Assembly (NCBI GenBank): GCA_032622095.1
Contig: CP136069.1
Coordinates: 51,632,760 to 51,696,759, forward strand
Length of the DNA: 64,000 nucleotides
Source: Siphonodentalium dalli
Lineage: Eukaryota; Mollusca; Scaphopoda; Gadilida; Siphonodentaliidae
Direction: 5' to 3'
Below, piece after piece: positions 24,501 through 36,179 of the stretch. The notes below the pieces were generated by a model. The model was not told where the DNA came from. It ran no database searches and saw only the letters and a program-made list of their open reading frames with translations. The translations under genes were made by a program, and so were the position numbers. Each line of letters begins with the position of its first letter. Position 1 is the stretch's first letter.

Positions 24501-25253
24501 TTGCGCTTGCGCGATCTGTCCATCAAAACATATTTAGACATCTCAAGACACGTAAGACCCAATAACTTAATATACAGAATAGATACATCTATTGCCTGAG
24601 TGACTAATATTTATATTTGTTACAATGGGGTCAAATAGTTGCGAAGCCAGCACCACAATTCTTTCCCTCCATAGTAAATATTAAAACAACTTCTAAAGAA
24701 TTATTTATTTACCTTATATTTGGTATGGAGCGTCCTTGGTTTACTGGAGTTCAGATTTGTTAACATCACGTCACCAAGTCAATTACTTGCGAAGCCACAG
24801 CCATAACTATTTCCCTCCATAGTAATTCTCAAAACAACTTCTTAAGAACAATTGACCAGGTCAGTCGCGCAATTATTGGAAGAGCCACGGTCAATCATTT
24901 TTTTAAACCAAATTTTACATTTAAATTATTCCTTTATTTAACCAAAAAAAAAAATTAAATGAGAAAATTAACTTTTACTACTTGCTAAATTTTATCTTTT
25001 AATTATTTCATTTAAATTTTAGACTAAAATTTAAAAATATACATTCCCAGTATTTACAGTATACTAAGTCCAAGTCTTTATAATCTGTTGAGTGACCCCA
25101 CAGTCATTTACTTCCTTTGCTAGTAATAATTTGAAGGATTACTTGTTTAAACGCAATTGTTATCAAAATATTTTATGTATTTTTTATAATTTCTATTTAT
25201 ATGTAATACTATAATCTTGGTGGCGTTACCATTTCTGACTATGGTTTTCTTGT
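21575..25253 (-). repeat. Right arm of the 12.5-kb fold-back
   Basis: Inverted copy of 12767-18305 with one 965-bp unit. Within it, a stretch of about 130 bp containing CACTCAGACACACCAAGTCT is duplicated (about 22440-22560 and 22610-22730). The duplicated GGGAGCC...TAATGGG-like blocks near 21790-22110 repeat the pattern seen near 18045-18095. Confidence 0.8.
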
Positions 25254-25261
25254 TGTCCTTG

Positions 25262-25776
25262 TGCGGCGAAACAAACTTCTCTGGGATGGACTGGTATCAA
25301 TTCCTGTGCTGGGTGTATTCCGGGTGTTTAAAAGAGCTTCACTGCTGATTCCACTTTACCATTTGATTGGTGGTGGTATGGTGAAGATGGTGTGTGTATG
25401 TACAAATCCCCATTTTTCACGAAAATTTTGAAACTCAGACCCAAGAAACTGACTCGCACTATCACTATCACTAAAATGTCTGGAATTCCATAGCGACTGA
25501 AATGAGCTTTCAATTTGTGGATGATTGTTTTTAGCAAAAGTACTCGGCAGAAAGTCTATCTCCCAAAAAATTGACCGATAGTCTGTAGTGATCAGATAGT
25601 CTTTATTCCTATATGTCATAATATCAACCCCAACCTTTTGCCAGGGTCTGTCATGAATATCATGTGGCATTAGCGGTTCTTTACATTAAGCAGTTTCATA
25701 TTTACGACATATTTCAGTTCTGCATTCCCGAGCGCCACGAAGACAATTACTAGTGCCTGTGTGTCCAATGTGAATA
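25262..25776 (-). pseudogene. pol: Ty3/gypsy element 2 integrase
   Basis: On the minus strand the zinc-site remnant HIGHTGTSNCLRGARECR is followed by the core: PWQKVGVDIMTY (first Asp), SDSASQF (second Asp) and SNGKVESAV (Glu). The reading needs frame changes at about 25690 and 25520 and meets stops. The homologous part ends near 25330. The last stretch to the fold-back boundary at 25253 does not resemble integrase. The C-terminal domain is missing. Confidence 0.82.
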
Positions 25777-26253
25777 TCATCCTTCGGTTTTTTTCGCAAT
25801 TGTTTGTGAGATCACGACACGCTCTCCGTGAAACACCAGGCCATCAGTTATGGCCAGTTCATCCCGGTAATCATGGTGGTCTTTGAATACAGTCACATGC
25901 CTTCCAAATGTGGATTGGTCCCATTTCTCCAATGACCAAACTACCAATAACATCTCCCGTTCAATGGGACAATAGGGACGTTCAACGTCTGTCATTGTCC
26001 GACTGGCATAATCAATAGCCCGTCCATCTTGCATTAGTGTAGCACCCATCGCTAACTGACTGGAGTCACATTGAATGGTTACCGGCTTTGCATTGTCGAA
26101 GTAGGCCAACACGGGCGTGTTGGTTTGAGCATGTTTCAGCATTGTGAATGATTTGTCTTGAGACTCTTCCCATGTCCATTCAACATCTTTTTTACCAAGA
26201 AATCGGTAACATCATCTCGGTAAACTTTGAGAGAAATTTTGCTAAATAGTTAA
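25777..26253 (-). pseudogene. pol: Ty3/gypsy element 2 RNase H
   Basis: On the minus strand the frame shows FLVKKDVEW at the connection, then the RNase H segment TIQCDSSQLAMGATL, a PIEREMLLVVWSLEKW helix, and VFKDHHDY where TDH is usual. Sequence typical of the region between RNase H and the integrase zinc site follows almost at once, so a deletion has removed the middle. The bases 26245-26253 are one copy of the 9-bp duplication flanking the next element. Confidence 0.85.
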
Positions 26254-26651
26254 GCTGAATAGGTCACTCTCGCGGTCTCACAGTCTCACCGGTTTTCTGT
26301 GATAAAGTTACCCAGGTTCCTAAATTTGTGATAAAGTTACCCAGGTTGGAGAGAATTGTGATAAAGTTACCCAGGTTAAGCGAATCTCACAATATCAACT
26401 CGATTTAAAGTGACAGAGAGAAATATTGTTCAGTTTGGCAAGTAATAGCCCTTATTAAGCATAAAATTAAGACATATTAGAACTGTAGTTCGTCATTTTC
26501 ATCGCAAAAATCAATAATTTGTTGCTAAACATGAAATGTTATTAACCTGGGTAACTTTATCACAATCCTCTCCAACCTGGGTAACTTTATCACAATTTCA
26601 GGAACCTAGGTAACTTTATCACAGAAACCCGATGAGAGTGACATACTCAGC
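26254..26651. mobile_element. 398-bp TIR element with 9-bp target duplication
   Basis: The left end GCTGAATAGGTCACTCTC is mirrored at the right as GAGAGTGACATACTCAGC. AATAGTTAA is present at 26245-26253 and 26652-26660. Removing the element and one copy restores the gypsy frame across a VNYLAKF motif. Inside each end is a threefold repeat of GTGATAAAGTTACCCAGG, inverted between ends. A 9-bp duplication suggests a Mutator-like non-autonomous element; the ends alone do not prove it. Confidence 0.85.
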
Positions 26652-26660
26652 AATAGTTAA

Positions 26661-26785
26661 CAGTTCCCATTATCATTTTTACCTCTTCTCTATTCTTTGG
26701 TGATGCCAGGTTGGTGACAGCTTCCACTTTTCGGGATCTATTTTAAGGCCTTCAGAGCCTATGATGTGAACGACAAATGTTAGTT
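26661..26785 (-). pseudogene. pol: Ty3/gypsy element 2 RT/RNase H connection
   Basis: A short piece between two insertions, reading GVQELTFVVHIIGSEGLKI (partly from beyond the next insertion) and DPEKVEAVTNLASPK, a well-known signature following the RT palm of Ty3/gypsy elements. Confidence 0.85.
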
Positions 26786-26792
26786 CCTGAAC

Positions 26793-28359
26793 CAGGGGGG
26801 TCGGAAAAAAGTGACATGACATTAGGCTGAAAAAACTTTTTTCCGGCTCTTGGGTACCCACCACCCGCCTATTTGAAGGAAAAGATATTTTTTCCAATTT
26901 CATGCGGGGTACCCACCCCCTTTTTACCTCCAAATCTGTAATATCACACCATTTAAGCTTGATGGTCAGTATTACAGTTACCCTATTTCCATTTCTGGTT
27001 CTTCTAAGTCATTCCAACTTTTGTAACAACACGAAACAGGTTCTAAAAAAATACCTGGAAAAACCCAAAATAATACATGTGCTGATCAGTAAATTATTGA
27101 TTGATTCTTCCCCAAATATTGTCTAAGGTAGCTCATAATGCTCATTATACATGTAAACAAATATAAAAGCATTAGTGTACCTTCTTTTCATCACAGAAAG
27201 TGTAACTTTAGATGTGTCCCATAGTATCACATGAATTTATGTCAATTATGATTTTTGAAAAAATTATTAGGGCAACACCACCTGGCAATAAACTCTCCAA
27301 CAATACAGGTATTCAGCTGAAATCCACTATGTATCACAAAACTAATTTTCATTTCCATGAGCTGAGTTCTTGGGCTAGGTACTGTGCTAAGGCCAGACCC
27401 AGGTCAAGCATTCATACATGTACTGCGTGTAAATAGAAACTTGAAAATAAGACGGTCATATAGTCTGCAGAATAAGCTCCAAGGAGGGTGAGTTTTGTGA
27501 TGCTACCCAGCAGAGTGGGTTATAGCATTACCAAATTCACCATATGTGACCCTCATATGTAGCTAGTTCTCCATGGTTGGTCGAGACCAAAATAGAATGA
27601 GGTCGTTAGAGGTTGAATTTGTTGATGCTATGCCGGGTAGTATCGCCAAATTCGCCCTCTGCAGACTTCGATCATTTTGCTGATGACCAGCACATTATTT
27701 TTAGACTTGCATATTATATTAAGTTATATTATATTTTCTTTCCCTTCTTTTCACTCATCTGTTCTGATTTTGTTTATTCCACTTAGCAGCCTTCTCCATA
27801 TCTACACATTCAAGGTCTATGTATGCTCGCCCAATCTTTTATCTGGGTCCCACCATCTAAAGATTATTATCTCAGTGATATGCGTTGTTGCAGTCCCATG
27901 CCAAGTTCCGATACAATTTTGACTGAGTCATCTGGTCTGATCAGGTATAATGAGTAAATATTAATGAGATAAATGAATAGCTTTTTTCATTTTATTTATA
28001 TTAAAGTTTATTCATGTGCTACATAACTGTCCATTTTCATCTGGAACCAGTAGCATTGGTACATGGCAATGTGATCGGATGTAAAAGGCGAATTCCTGAG
28101 AGTTGGTTCGTAATCTGGATTTCTGAGAAGCATCATGCCCATATCCACACTAACTACCCCCCTAAGCACTGTCCTAAGTGTCATACACACCTTAACAATG
28201 ATGCTGAACACTTTGGGGCATTTATATTGAAGAAATGTTGTAAGAGGAAAAAATTGCGACCACTCAGGAAAAAAGTGACTTTTTCGCAGCTGAACCACCC
28301 ACCCACCCCGGCCTAGTGTATGGAAAAAAGTGGATGACACCCCTCCCCCCCCCCCCCTG
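26793..28359. mobile_element. 1567-bp CAGGGGG-ended element in gypsy RT
   Basis: The element begins CAGGGGGGTCGGAAAAAA and ends in a run of C closing with CTG. CCTGAAC flanks it at 26786-26792 and 28360-28366, and removing the element with one copy restores the RT frame. It resembles the 558-bp element at 60344-60901 at both ends. The interior has opposing frames at about 28008-28340 (100 and 110 aa) that I do not recognise. One contains HCPKCH and CC pairs, so a transposase remnant is possible but unproven. CAGGG ends would suit a hAT-like element, although a 7-bp duplication is unusual for hAT. Confidence 0.8.
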
Positions 28360-28366
28360 CCTGAAC

Positions 28367-28743
28367 TCCAAATTTACATTTTGAATAACTGAATTTTATT
28401 CCATGATGTTCAGCCCGGCAGAGTAAGTTGCGCAGTCGGTTGTCGTGTTCTATTTTGCTGGAACCATAACAAATGACACGTCATCTGCATTACAACTCAC
28501 GCCCTCAAGGCCCTCCAGAGCTTGGTGTAGTCGCTTTTTTCACTCGAGACTTTGAGGCCAAATGGTAAACGGAACCAACGATATCTTGTACCGAAAGGTA
28601 TATCAAATGTTGTGAGAAGGCTTGACTCTTCATCAAGACGGCAGTGGAGATATCCCTGGCGAAGATCTAAAATTGAGAAAGTAGTAGATGATGACAACGT
28701 CGGAAGTATATTTCCAAGTCCTGGTAGACGGTAATGTTCCCTC
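28367..28743 (-). pseudogene. pol: Ty3/gypsy element 2 reverse transcriptase core
   Basis: On the minus strand this reads REHYRLPGL, then STTFSILDLRQGYLHCRLDE, TTFDIPFGTRYRWFRLPFG and an ALEGLEGVSCNADD segment covering the catalytic box. The usual YVDD tetrad appears as CNADD, so the active site is degraded. The frame changes within the LPFG region. The piece is bounded by TTAA at 28744 and by the CCTGAAC duplication at 28360-28366. Confidence 0.82.
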
Positions 28744-28747
28744 TTAA

Positions 28748-29130
28748 CCCTTTACCCAACAAACCGGTCAAAATAAAGCTTCAACAGCCTAAAATATCTT
28801 CGGTCTGTCTCAATAGAACCATACAAATATGGATATCATTGGAACCGGCTCATTGACCACATTGTGATGGTTACAGTTATGCCCTGTGCCAATGCATTCT
28901 CTTATATATGCGAGTCGACCATATGTCGCCTCGCATATATAAAAGAATGCATTGGCCTAAAAAAAATCTTTTTTTAACACTTTTTATCATTTTTTCTTAC
29001 ATTCTTTAACAATTTTATAATTTTTAATGTGTTAAGCCAATGCATTCTCTTATATATGCGAGGCGACCTATGGTCGACTCGCATATATAAGAGAATGCAT
29101 TGGTACAGGGCCCTTCTGTTGGGTAAAGGG
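28748..29130. mobile_element. piggyBac-like MITE, copy 2 (TTAA target) in gypsy RT
   Basis: Same family as 20981-21372, in opposite orientation, flanked by TTAA at 28744-28747 and 29131-29134. The RT frame is continuous across the site when the element and one TTAA are removed. Both internal 67-bp hairpins are present (about 28889-28955 and 29036-29102). One has a single mismatch in the stem (AAAAGAATG for AAGAGAATG). Confidence 0.9.
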
Positions 29131-29134
29131 TTAA

Positions 29135-29563
29135 GTGCTATGTTAAGAGACCTCGGATCGATGCATATTCTGAGTTCACCACTCCGTTTAGTGGCTACTG
29201 CCATTTGGTTCACCCAGTCTGTTGGTTGATCAACTTTCGTAATTATACTAGCTTTCTCCAGACTGTCAACTTTTTTTCTTTACATCATATTTCATCGCTT
29301 CTGGCATCGTACGTGTAGGTTAATTGTTGGAGTACCATTTTCATTATGGTTAAATGCACTTCTCCACCTGGAAGGTTCCCGACCTGAGTTTCATCGAAAA
29401 CTCTTGGGAACGATTTCACCCATTCAGATTCTGTGCTTACACATGCAACTATTTGCGAGTCCGATGGCAGTTTAATATTGTGATAGTTCACATTTATCAA
29501 CTGCATGTTCTCAGCTGATGACCGGCTTAATAACGGAGTGAGGTCTTGTTCACGATCACGAAA
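29135..29563 (-). pseudogene. pol: Ty3/gypsy element 2 protease end to RT start
   Basis: Minus-strand reading begins with FRDREQDLTPLLSRSSAE, the segment that follows the protease in this clade, then MQLINVNYHNIKL and FPRVFD, and ends with the RT start MAVATKRSGELRICIDPR. There is a stop near 29285. It continues directly the protease piece that ends at 49411, which supports a single original element. Confidence 0.82.
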
Positions 29564-29919
29564 GATAATTTTTAAAATTAAAATTAGTTTTTCCTCAAGG
29601 GAAGCCCGAAACTGAACTATATGGATTATTATCCTCGGCCTTGTGTTATCAGGAGGGTTAAAATTTATTGTCCGTTTATTAGCCTACTCCGGTCAATCAG
29701 CGACTCCGGTCAATCAGCGCTCGGATTAGCTCACGCATGAATGGGTCCCGTGCAAATCCCGCGCTCTTAACAATTCATCTAGCCAGTTTTATTTCCGACT
29801 TTTAATAATAAGATTTGCGAGTCGCGGGGTTGGGAATGGCACCGCCATGGGAGGGATCTATGATAGTTCAGTTTCGGGCTTCCCTTGAGGAAAAACTAAT
29901 TTTAATTAAAAAAATTATC
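29564..29919. mobile_element. 356-bp MITE with long AT-rich TIRs
   Basis: The left arm, GATAATTTTTAAAATTAAAA then TTTTTCCTCAAGGGAAGCCC, is mirrored at 29860-29919. The interior contains ATTAGCCTACTCCGGTCAAT and matches 49190-49385 in inverted orientation. It abuts the larger composite that starts at 29920 and shares its terminal motif, so its exact relation to that composite is unclear. Confidence 0.6.
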
Positions 29920-30335
29920 TTTTTCCGCCAAGGAGAAGCCCTTCAACTGAACTATATGGATTAGAATGCAAGCCCAGGAGGAGGCAACGAGCAATAAATT
30001 TAATATTCCAGTTTGACGGGAATGTACTCTTCCAGACAGATTTCATGTAAATGTGATTTAGTCATGAATCAGCTTTGATATGTTATGTGAAAGAGCTCAT
30101 AAATTCAGATTCCAGCATTGCTCAAGCTTGTACCTCCCCCCTTGTCTTTTGGAATAAACATCCCAGGAAGTGCCATACCATACGTGCCAGGTACTAGTAG
30201 AAACCGAGCAGTAGAGACTTCTTCTTCTGCTGCTGCTTTTCTCTCGTGTCCTGCGATGAGAGTGATGGCGGTATTTACTATTTATATCTTCCCAAATAGA
30301 AAGCGCTATAGACGGTACGCGACAGCGAGTCTTCC

Positions 30336-30607
30336 TCACCCAGAACAGCCTCCAAAGGCTCGGGTGCTATTGTCCGGAGGATTGGTTGCCCGAATCTCAG
30401 AGAACGGCACTTTGCCTGCCACGGTCTGCTGATGCAGGACCAGGGGGCGCGAACTGGTACAGCCTGAGGACTGGTACAGTTGTGCAAAGTTTGTGTAATT
30501 CATTGTAACAAGATTTGACACATATCCTGTGATGAAGTTTTTACAAGAGATCGACCCGTGTCGTGTCCGTACGCAAAGCGAGTTCCCTAGGAACGACAGA
30601 ATCCTTG
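30336..30607 (-). CDS. Unrecognised frame, left of palindrome
   Basis: This minus-strand open frame is in phase with the frame that ends at 45012 on the other side of the palindrome. With the palindrome and one ACCGAC removed, a continuous frame of roughly 300 codons runs from 45639 to 30336. The part here has no domain I know. Its end (SEIRATNPPDN) resembles a segment of the right part (PEIRATNPPGH), in keeping with a tandem duplication of the underlying DNA. It may be a captured gene fragment or chance. Confidence 0.25.
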
Positions 30608-30984
30608 ACCGACTGATGATACCCCGCCTGTTTGGCTGCATTTCAGGAACGATAACTCTATTCTCTGCAGTACTCCCGTCTAGACAGCTTGACCTACATT
30701 CTCTGCAGTACTCCCGTTGGAGTTTGACCTATCTTCTCCGCCCACGCGTCGGTCTATTTGTACCGGTTGGACATGTCCGGACATGACCCGCTGGTTATAT
30801 CCAGATTTCTCCATATGAATGGTATATTATCTACATGTATATCACGTGATGATCTCGGTGGGGTAGCTTCAGTCTTGAATATTAAAGGGACACTAGGCTC
30901 TCACTGGGGATGATTATTAAAGTGACACTCACTATGGATGAATGTTAAAGTAACACATGGCGCACACTGTGGGATAATGTTAAA

Positions 30985-31200
30985 GTGACACTCGCATTGA
31001 AAACTTCCAAAAAGTTCAAAAAGTTCAAAAAGTTCAAAAAGTTCAAAAAGTTCAAAAAGTTCAAAAAGTTCAAAAATTTCAAAAATTTCAAAAACTTCAA
31101 AAATTTCAAAAAGTTCAAAAATTTCAAAAACTTACAAAATTTCAAAAAGTTTAAAAACTTCAAAATACTCAAAAATTTAAAAAAACTTAAAAAACTTTTC
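30985..31200 (+). repeat. AAAAAGTTC / AAAATTTC minisatellite
   Basis: Nine-base units, about 20 copies, become irregular to the right. In translation they give KFK repeats, which explains the open frames on both strands. The mirror copy lies at about 44408-44634 with one more unit. Confidence 0.9.
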
Positions 31201-33679
31201 AAAAAGAAACAAAAATGAAAAACTTTAAAAAAAATTCATAAATTAAAAAAATATGAAAAACTTAAAAAACTTCAACTTTTTCTAAAATTCAAAAATAATT
31301 TAAAATTAACGGTCTTTTAATATATCTAACCCACTGCCACTTCTGAGGGTTCCACACTACACCTGAGGGGATATTGAGTGGTCTACACACGTCTCCTAAA
31401 CCATAGAATAAGATCCAGCCCATAAGAAACTCTGCCTCCTGCAATGTCTGTCATTCGAATCTGACGCAATCCCTACTTCTGGCGCAATGCCTGAGTCATT
31501 CGAATCTGGCGCAATCCCTACTTCCGGCGCAACGCCTGAGTCATTGGAATCTGACGCAATCCCTCGTGAAACCTACCGGCTGACTCCACAACCATCGGCT
31601 AAGCGTTGTATCACATGCTTATTATTTGATCATATCGTGGAAATTCAATGTTTTGTCATCACTCATGAGATATAACCCATATCCACTGAAAAAGGGTGGA
31701 TATCCTCTATTTATTCATAATTTTTCTTTGTTATCTTTTTTTTTATCCCTCTTTTTTATCTACCACTTCCTGTTTTTATTCGCTCTTCTTTTTCTTACAA
31801 CTTCTAATCCCTCATAATCTTCGAATATCCACTTTCATCTCCAAGTTTTTGAATAATTTCCTTGTTTAGTAGCAGCACCTCCAGATGGGCTCTATAGAAT
31901 TTGAACGAAGCATCCATCTTGGATATTACTCTTTCTATGACTAAATCCGTTAGCACGCTCTACAGATGTCATATAGGTAGCACGCTCTACAGATGTCATA
32001 TAGGCCTCTTCACATCTTGTTTTCCGTAATTTATTCATTAATAATCGCTCCATTGACTGTAACAAATTAAATTACCCCCTCCCCCTGTATTGAGAATACA
32101 GCCTTGATTATTAATATTTCCTCCTTTCACGGTGTGCGTGTTCATTGGGACATCTTTGCTAATGTGAAGCCACACCTATTATATATATATATATATATAT
32201 ACAACTTTAAAAGCCCGCGAAAATATTACTCATATTATAGACTTCCCTTTGAAGACCTTTGTATGTGACAATGATCCGTAATATTGTTTCTAAGTGACAC
32301 TGGCCAGTGAAACTGATATTACGGGTATGAACTAGCCAACTTCACATCGTAACAATAATAAAAGGGACACTTCATCTATATCAGTCTCAAAACGTGTTGG
32401 TACACATCTGTGTGGAAACTAAAACCAATCACTCTTCGTCCGTCATCCGTACATCATTGTAATATAATTTTCTCAGAAACCACGGGATCCCTTTGGCTGA
32501 AATTTGGTCTCAACATGGGATCAGAAATTATCCATGGAAGACAGCAGTGTCCGTGTGGGGAGAAGCTTCGTAGTGTTTCGCTGTCGCCATGGTGTTTGTT
32601 TGGATATAGGCATGGGTGGTGAGTGTGGTTCTCATATGGTCTGAACTAGCCTTTACTGACTGAGGTCATTTAGTGCACATGTCATCACTTCACTGATAAC
32701 CATTATATGGTCAAATCCCTACACTATCAAACGCAATGTTTCAATAATGGGTTTTCTTAAAATGTTGACTAAATATTGGTTATATTATACGCATCAGCGA
32801 TCCTTCTTAATAACGCTCTGTATATTTTCAAACGCATTTCACTAGGGTTTGGAATAGCCACACAGGAAAGGAGAAACTGAGGTCCTAGGTAGGTCGACTG
32901 CATATAGCAGTATATATGGGGTACAGACATGGACAGCAATGGGTTCCTCGTGGCTTCTGGCCTACACATGACATATTAAAGTTAACCACACCCATCGGCG
33001 CGCCTTTAATGGGCTATGAAGCGCCATACAGGCTCGAATCATGGCCTTCGCCATGTGTTTCTATTTGAACCCACATTAGTAACTAAATAAAATCTTTCTC
33101 TCCAGGTTGTTTCACGCCATAACCTTGATTTGGAAAGCTTGAAGGGCTAATTAAACTTCAATTTAAATCCCAACATTATTTGAAGAACGTATCTGGTTAA
33201 ACATGTCCACCATAGTAAGCTCATTTAATTCAAAGAGCTTCACACATAGTCCCACTAGTAATGATGTGGCGTTATTTACTGCAGAAATGGTCATATATAT
33301 AAAATACAATACAACACATTTTGGTCACATACCTTAAAGGTGCACGTCACTTTCGCAAGATATCTAACTGACCATGTATAGAGTGGAATTACATGTCGTG
33401 TATCAAATGTATAATCAGTTCCAGTATTTCGTCCATAAGGCAGTTTTGGTTGTAACATCATTGTGTATGACGGTTCATTCATATGATACCTTAGCGGTTG
33501 CACACGATACTGTCTGTTGTATTTTATGTCTTATATCATGTATATTAATTGCTCCATGGATGGTAGGAGTATGGCATTGGTGTCTGGTTCTTCGATGTAT
33601 TCTAGTCATAGTTCATTCATATTATTACTCTAAAATCTCCATTAAATGGAGAAACTAAAGAGCCCATATTATGTAGACT

Positions 33680-34800
33680 AGTGTATAAATACTTACTTCA
33701 TGCATTATTTTCATCAATTATATGTATTATAACTCCCATCAAGATAGGCTGTTATACAGAGGAAACAAAGCATGTACCAAGTGACAGTCTGTACCAAGTG
33801 ACAGTCTCATGTCACGAAAGGCCTACTATGTGGACACATGTTCTTATCAAAACGCTCTATTATGTAGGGGGTTATCAACCATTGGTCTGGAAAAGGCATA
33901 CGAGCGGAACGCGTGTATACACATTTATTCGATGTACTCTTTAATCTTCGATTTCTCTTTATTGTCGTTAATTTATAGCATTATTAGTAGGAATCTAAAC
34001 TCGCCGTTATATTGAGAAAATAATGCGTCAATACCAGTCAATACTGCTTTATTGGCGGTAAATGAAATTATTGAATCATGTATCGCAGCTAAACAAGCGA
34101 GACAACTGATCACAACACAAAAATTAGTAATATTTCTGAAGCCTTGAGTGGTTTGTAATACACAGTGTAAATTTTCATTATTGCTACCATTTAAGGAAAC
34201 ATGCCCCCGATAGGGCTACTATGCGAACACATGTCTATATTAATTTCACATATTCCTTACCGTTCATTCATATATACTCCAAGCTCTCTGTTAATACAGA
34301 GGCATCAAAACATTGGTCTGGAAAAGACCTACTATGTGGATGCGTGTATACATATTTACTTGATGTATTCTTTAATCGTTCATTTCTCTTTATTATCGTT
34401 CATTTATAGCATTATTAGAAGAAATTTAGTCTAAAATCTCCATTACATGGAGACAATAAAGAGCCCATATGGTGTAGACTAATGCATAAATACTTCATGT
34501 ATTCTTTTCACCAATTATATGTATTGTACATCCTATACATTTAGTCTGTTATACAGAGGAAACAAAGCATGTACTACGTGGCAGTTTCATATGACGATAA
34601 GACCTACTATGTGAACACATGTGCATATTAATTTCACATATTCTTCTCAAAACGCTCTATTTTATACGGGGGTATCAAACATTGGTCTGGAAAAGGCCTG
34701 CTATGTGGACGCGTGTATACATATTGACTTCATATATGCATTCATAGTGCATTTATCTTAATTGTCGTTCATTTAATAGCATTATTAGTAGAAATATAGT
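33680..34800 (+). repeat. Diverged tandem repeat, 370-430-bp units
   Basis: TGGTCTGGAAAAG with CGTGTATACA about 30-40 bp later recurs near 33888, 34313 and 34683. Each copy is preceded by a CTACTATGTG-type block and followed by a TTTAGTC or AGTCTAAAA block. The small frames (62-87 aa) derive from this repeat. Mirrored at about 40820-41940. Confidence 0.7.
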
Positions 34801-36179
34801 CTAAAACCGTCGGTATATGGATAATATATAGCGTCAATACTGTTTTATTGTTGGTAACTCAAATTATTGCATCATGTATCGCAACTAAACAAGCGAGACA
34901 ACTCATAAATTCTTAATAGTTCTGATGTCTATGGCAGTTCACAGAGTGTATATTTTCATTGTTGTTACCATTTTAGTGCATAAATTACTGATTTCTGTGT
35001 AAGAACGCTGGTCTCCATTGTTGTTATGATTGTGCCTATAACTGTCCATATTCTTAAAGCAAGTACGGTACCTCTATGTGATATGATGTATAAAAATTTC
35101 CATTTTCACAGGTAAATCACGTATAAACGCTCTTTAATGTATAGTTAAACTGAGTTTTCACATGCAGGGCTATGTCTTTGTGGACTATATACGTGGTATA
35201 CTTCAGTATATACACGACGTGAATGTGTTCTAAGTATGCGTATCTGATGTATGTATACGTCCGTGTTTCTTAAAGCAAATCCAATACATATTAGTGCGTT
35301 ATATTATGATGTACATTAAGTGCCCTTTTCACTGTTAAATCAAGTAAAAAAGCCCTCTACTATAGTTAACTATTCAGTTCCACATACGCTATAAGCTCTA
35401 TGGTGGTCCGGTGTGTCTTATCAATATGCCATTATATGCACGAATGTTATGTGTTCAAATATGTGGGTTATGATGTATACTTTAATGTTAAAGTATATAA
35501 GCACTCTTTAAGATATGCATATGCAGAATGTTGCCTCTTTACACTGACAGAAAAAAAAAAGGAATATAAAATTTTGAATACTACTCTTCATAAAACGTTA
35601 GAAAACCATAATCTAACAACTAATATCGAAGAACAATGTAATTACTTGATAAGCATTGTAAATATTTCGTCTGTTTTTAAATAAAATGGAAATATTTCGT
35701 CTATTTGAAATACAGTTGGAAGCAACAATCAAGTATTTAAATGAAATTTGGACCAAAATCTTATAATTTGAGAAAACGTATATAATTTCTATCGAAGTCT
35801 TATAATAAAGGAAGGCTTTGTGCGAATCCATTCGGTCTAATGTGTGAATGTGTTCATCATCGCAAATATAATGATGCAGAAATGAATATTTCCTAGAAAA
35901 ATGTTAACATAGCTTGTATTTAACCGAAATAATATAGCATTTGAGTTAAAATGTTTCATATTAGGACCATAACGAACCAATGCATAAAAATACAATATTT
36001 TGTTTTTCATTCTCGATCAAAATAATGCAGAGTTGTCAATTATCAACAAAAAACAAATACTTTGAAACAAAAACGATGACATAAGAACGAATATCCAAGA
36101 GCTAGTGTGAAAATAACCCTCACATTTATAAAAAAAAACAATAAAAATTCAGTTTTCGAGTAAGTCCTTCAAAATTATT

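Larger units (their letters stand above)
12767..25253. mobile_element. 12.5-kb fold-back (giant inverted-repeat) element
   Basis: The sequence from ACAAGAAAACCATAGTC at 12767 is mirrored to the base by GACTATGGTTTTCTTGT ending at 25253. The arms are about 5.5 kb (left) and 3.7 kb (right), with a 3.3-kb centre. By eye the outer few hundred bases are about 97 percent identical. The flanking sequences differ beyond the arms and I find no clear target duplication. No transposase or other known gene is seen. It resembles a fold-back element, or a non-autonomous transposon with extreme TIRs; a segmental inverted duplication is the alternative. Confidence 0.75.

Noticed and set aside
30945-31218. 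Lys/Phe repeat protein (KFK repeats)
   Set aside because: Translation of an AAAAAGTTC minisatellite inside a noncoding palindrome arm, open on both strands.
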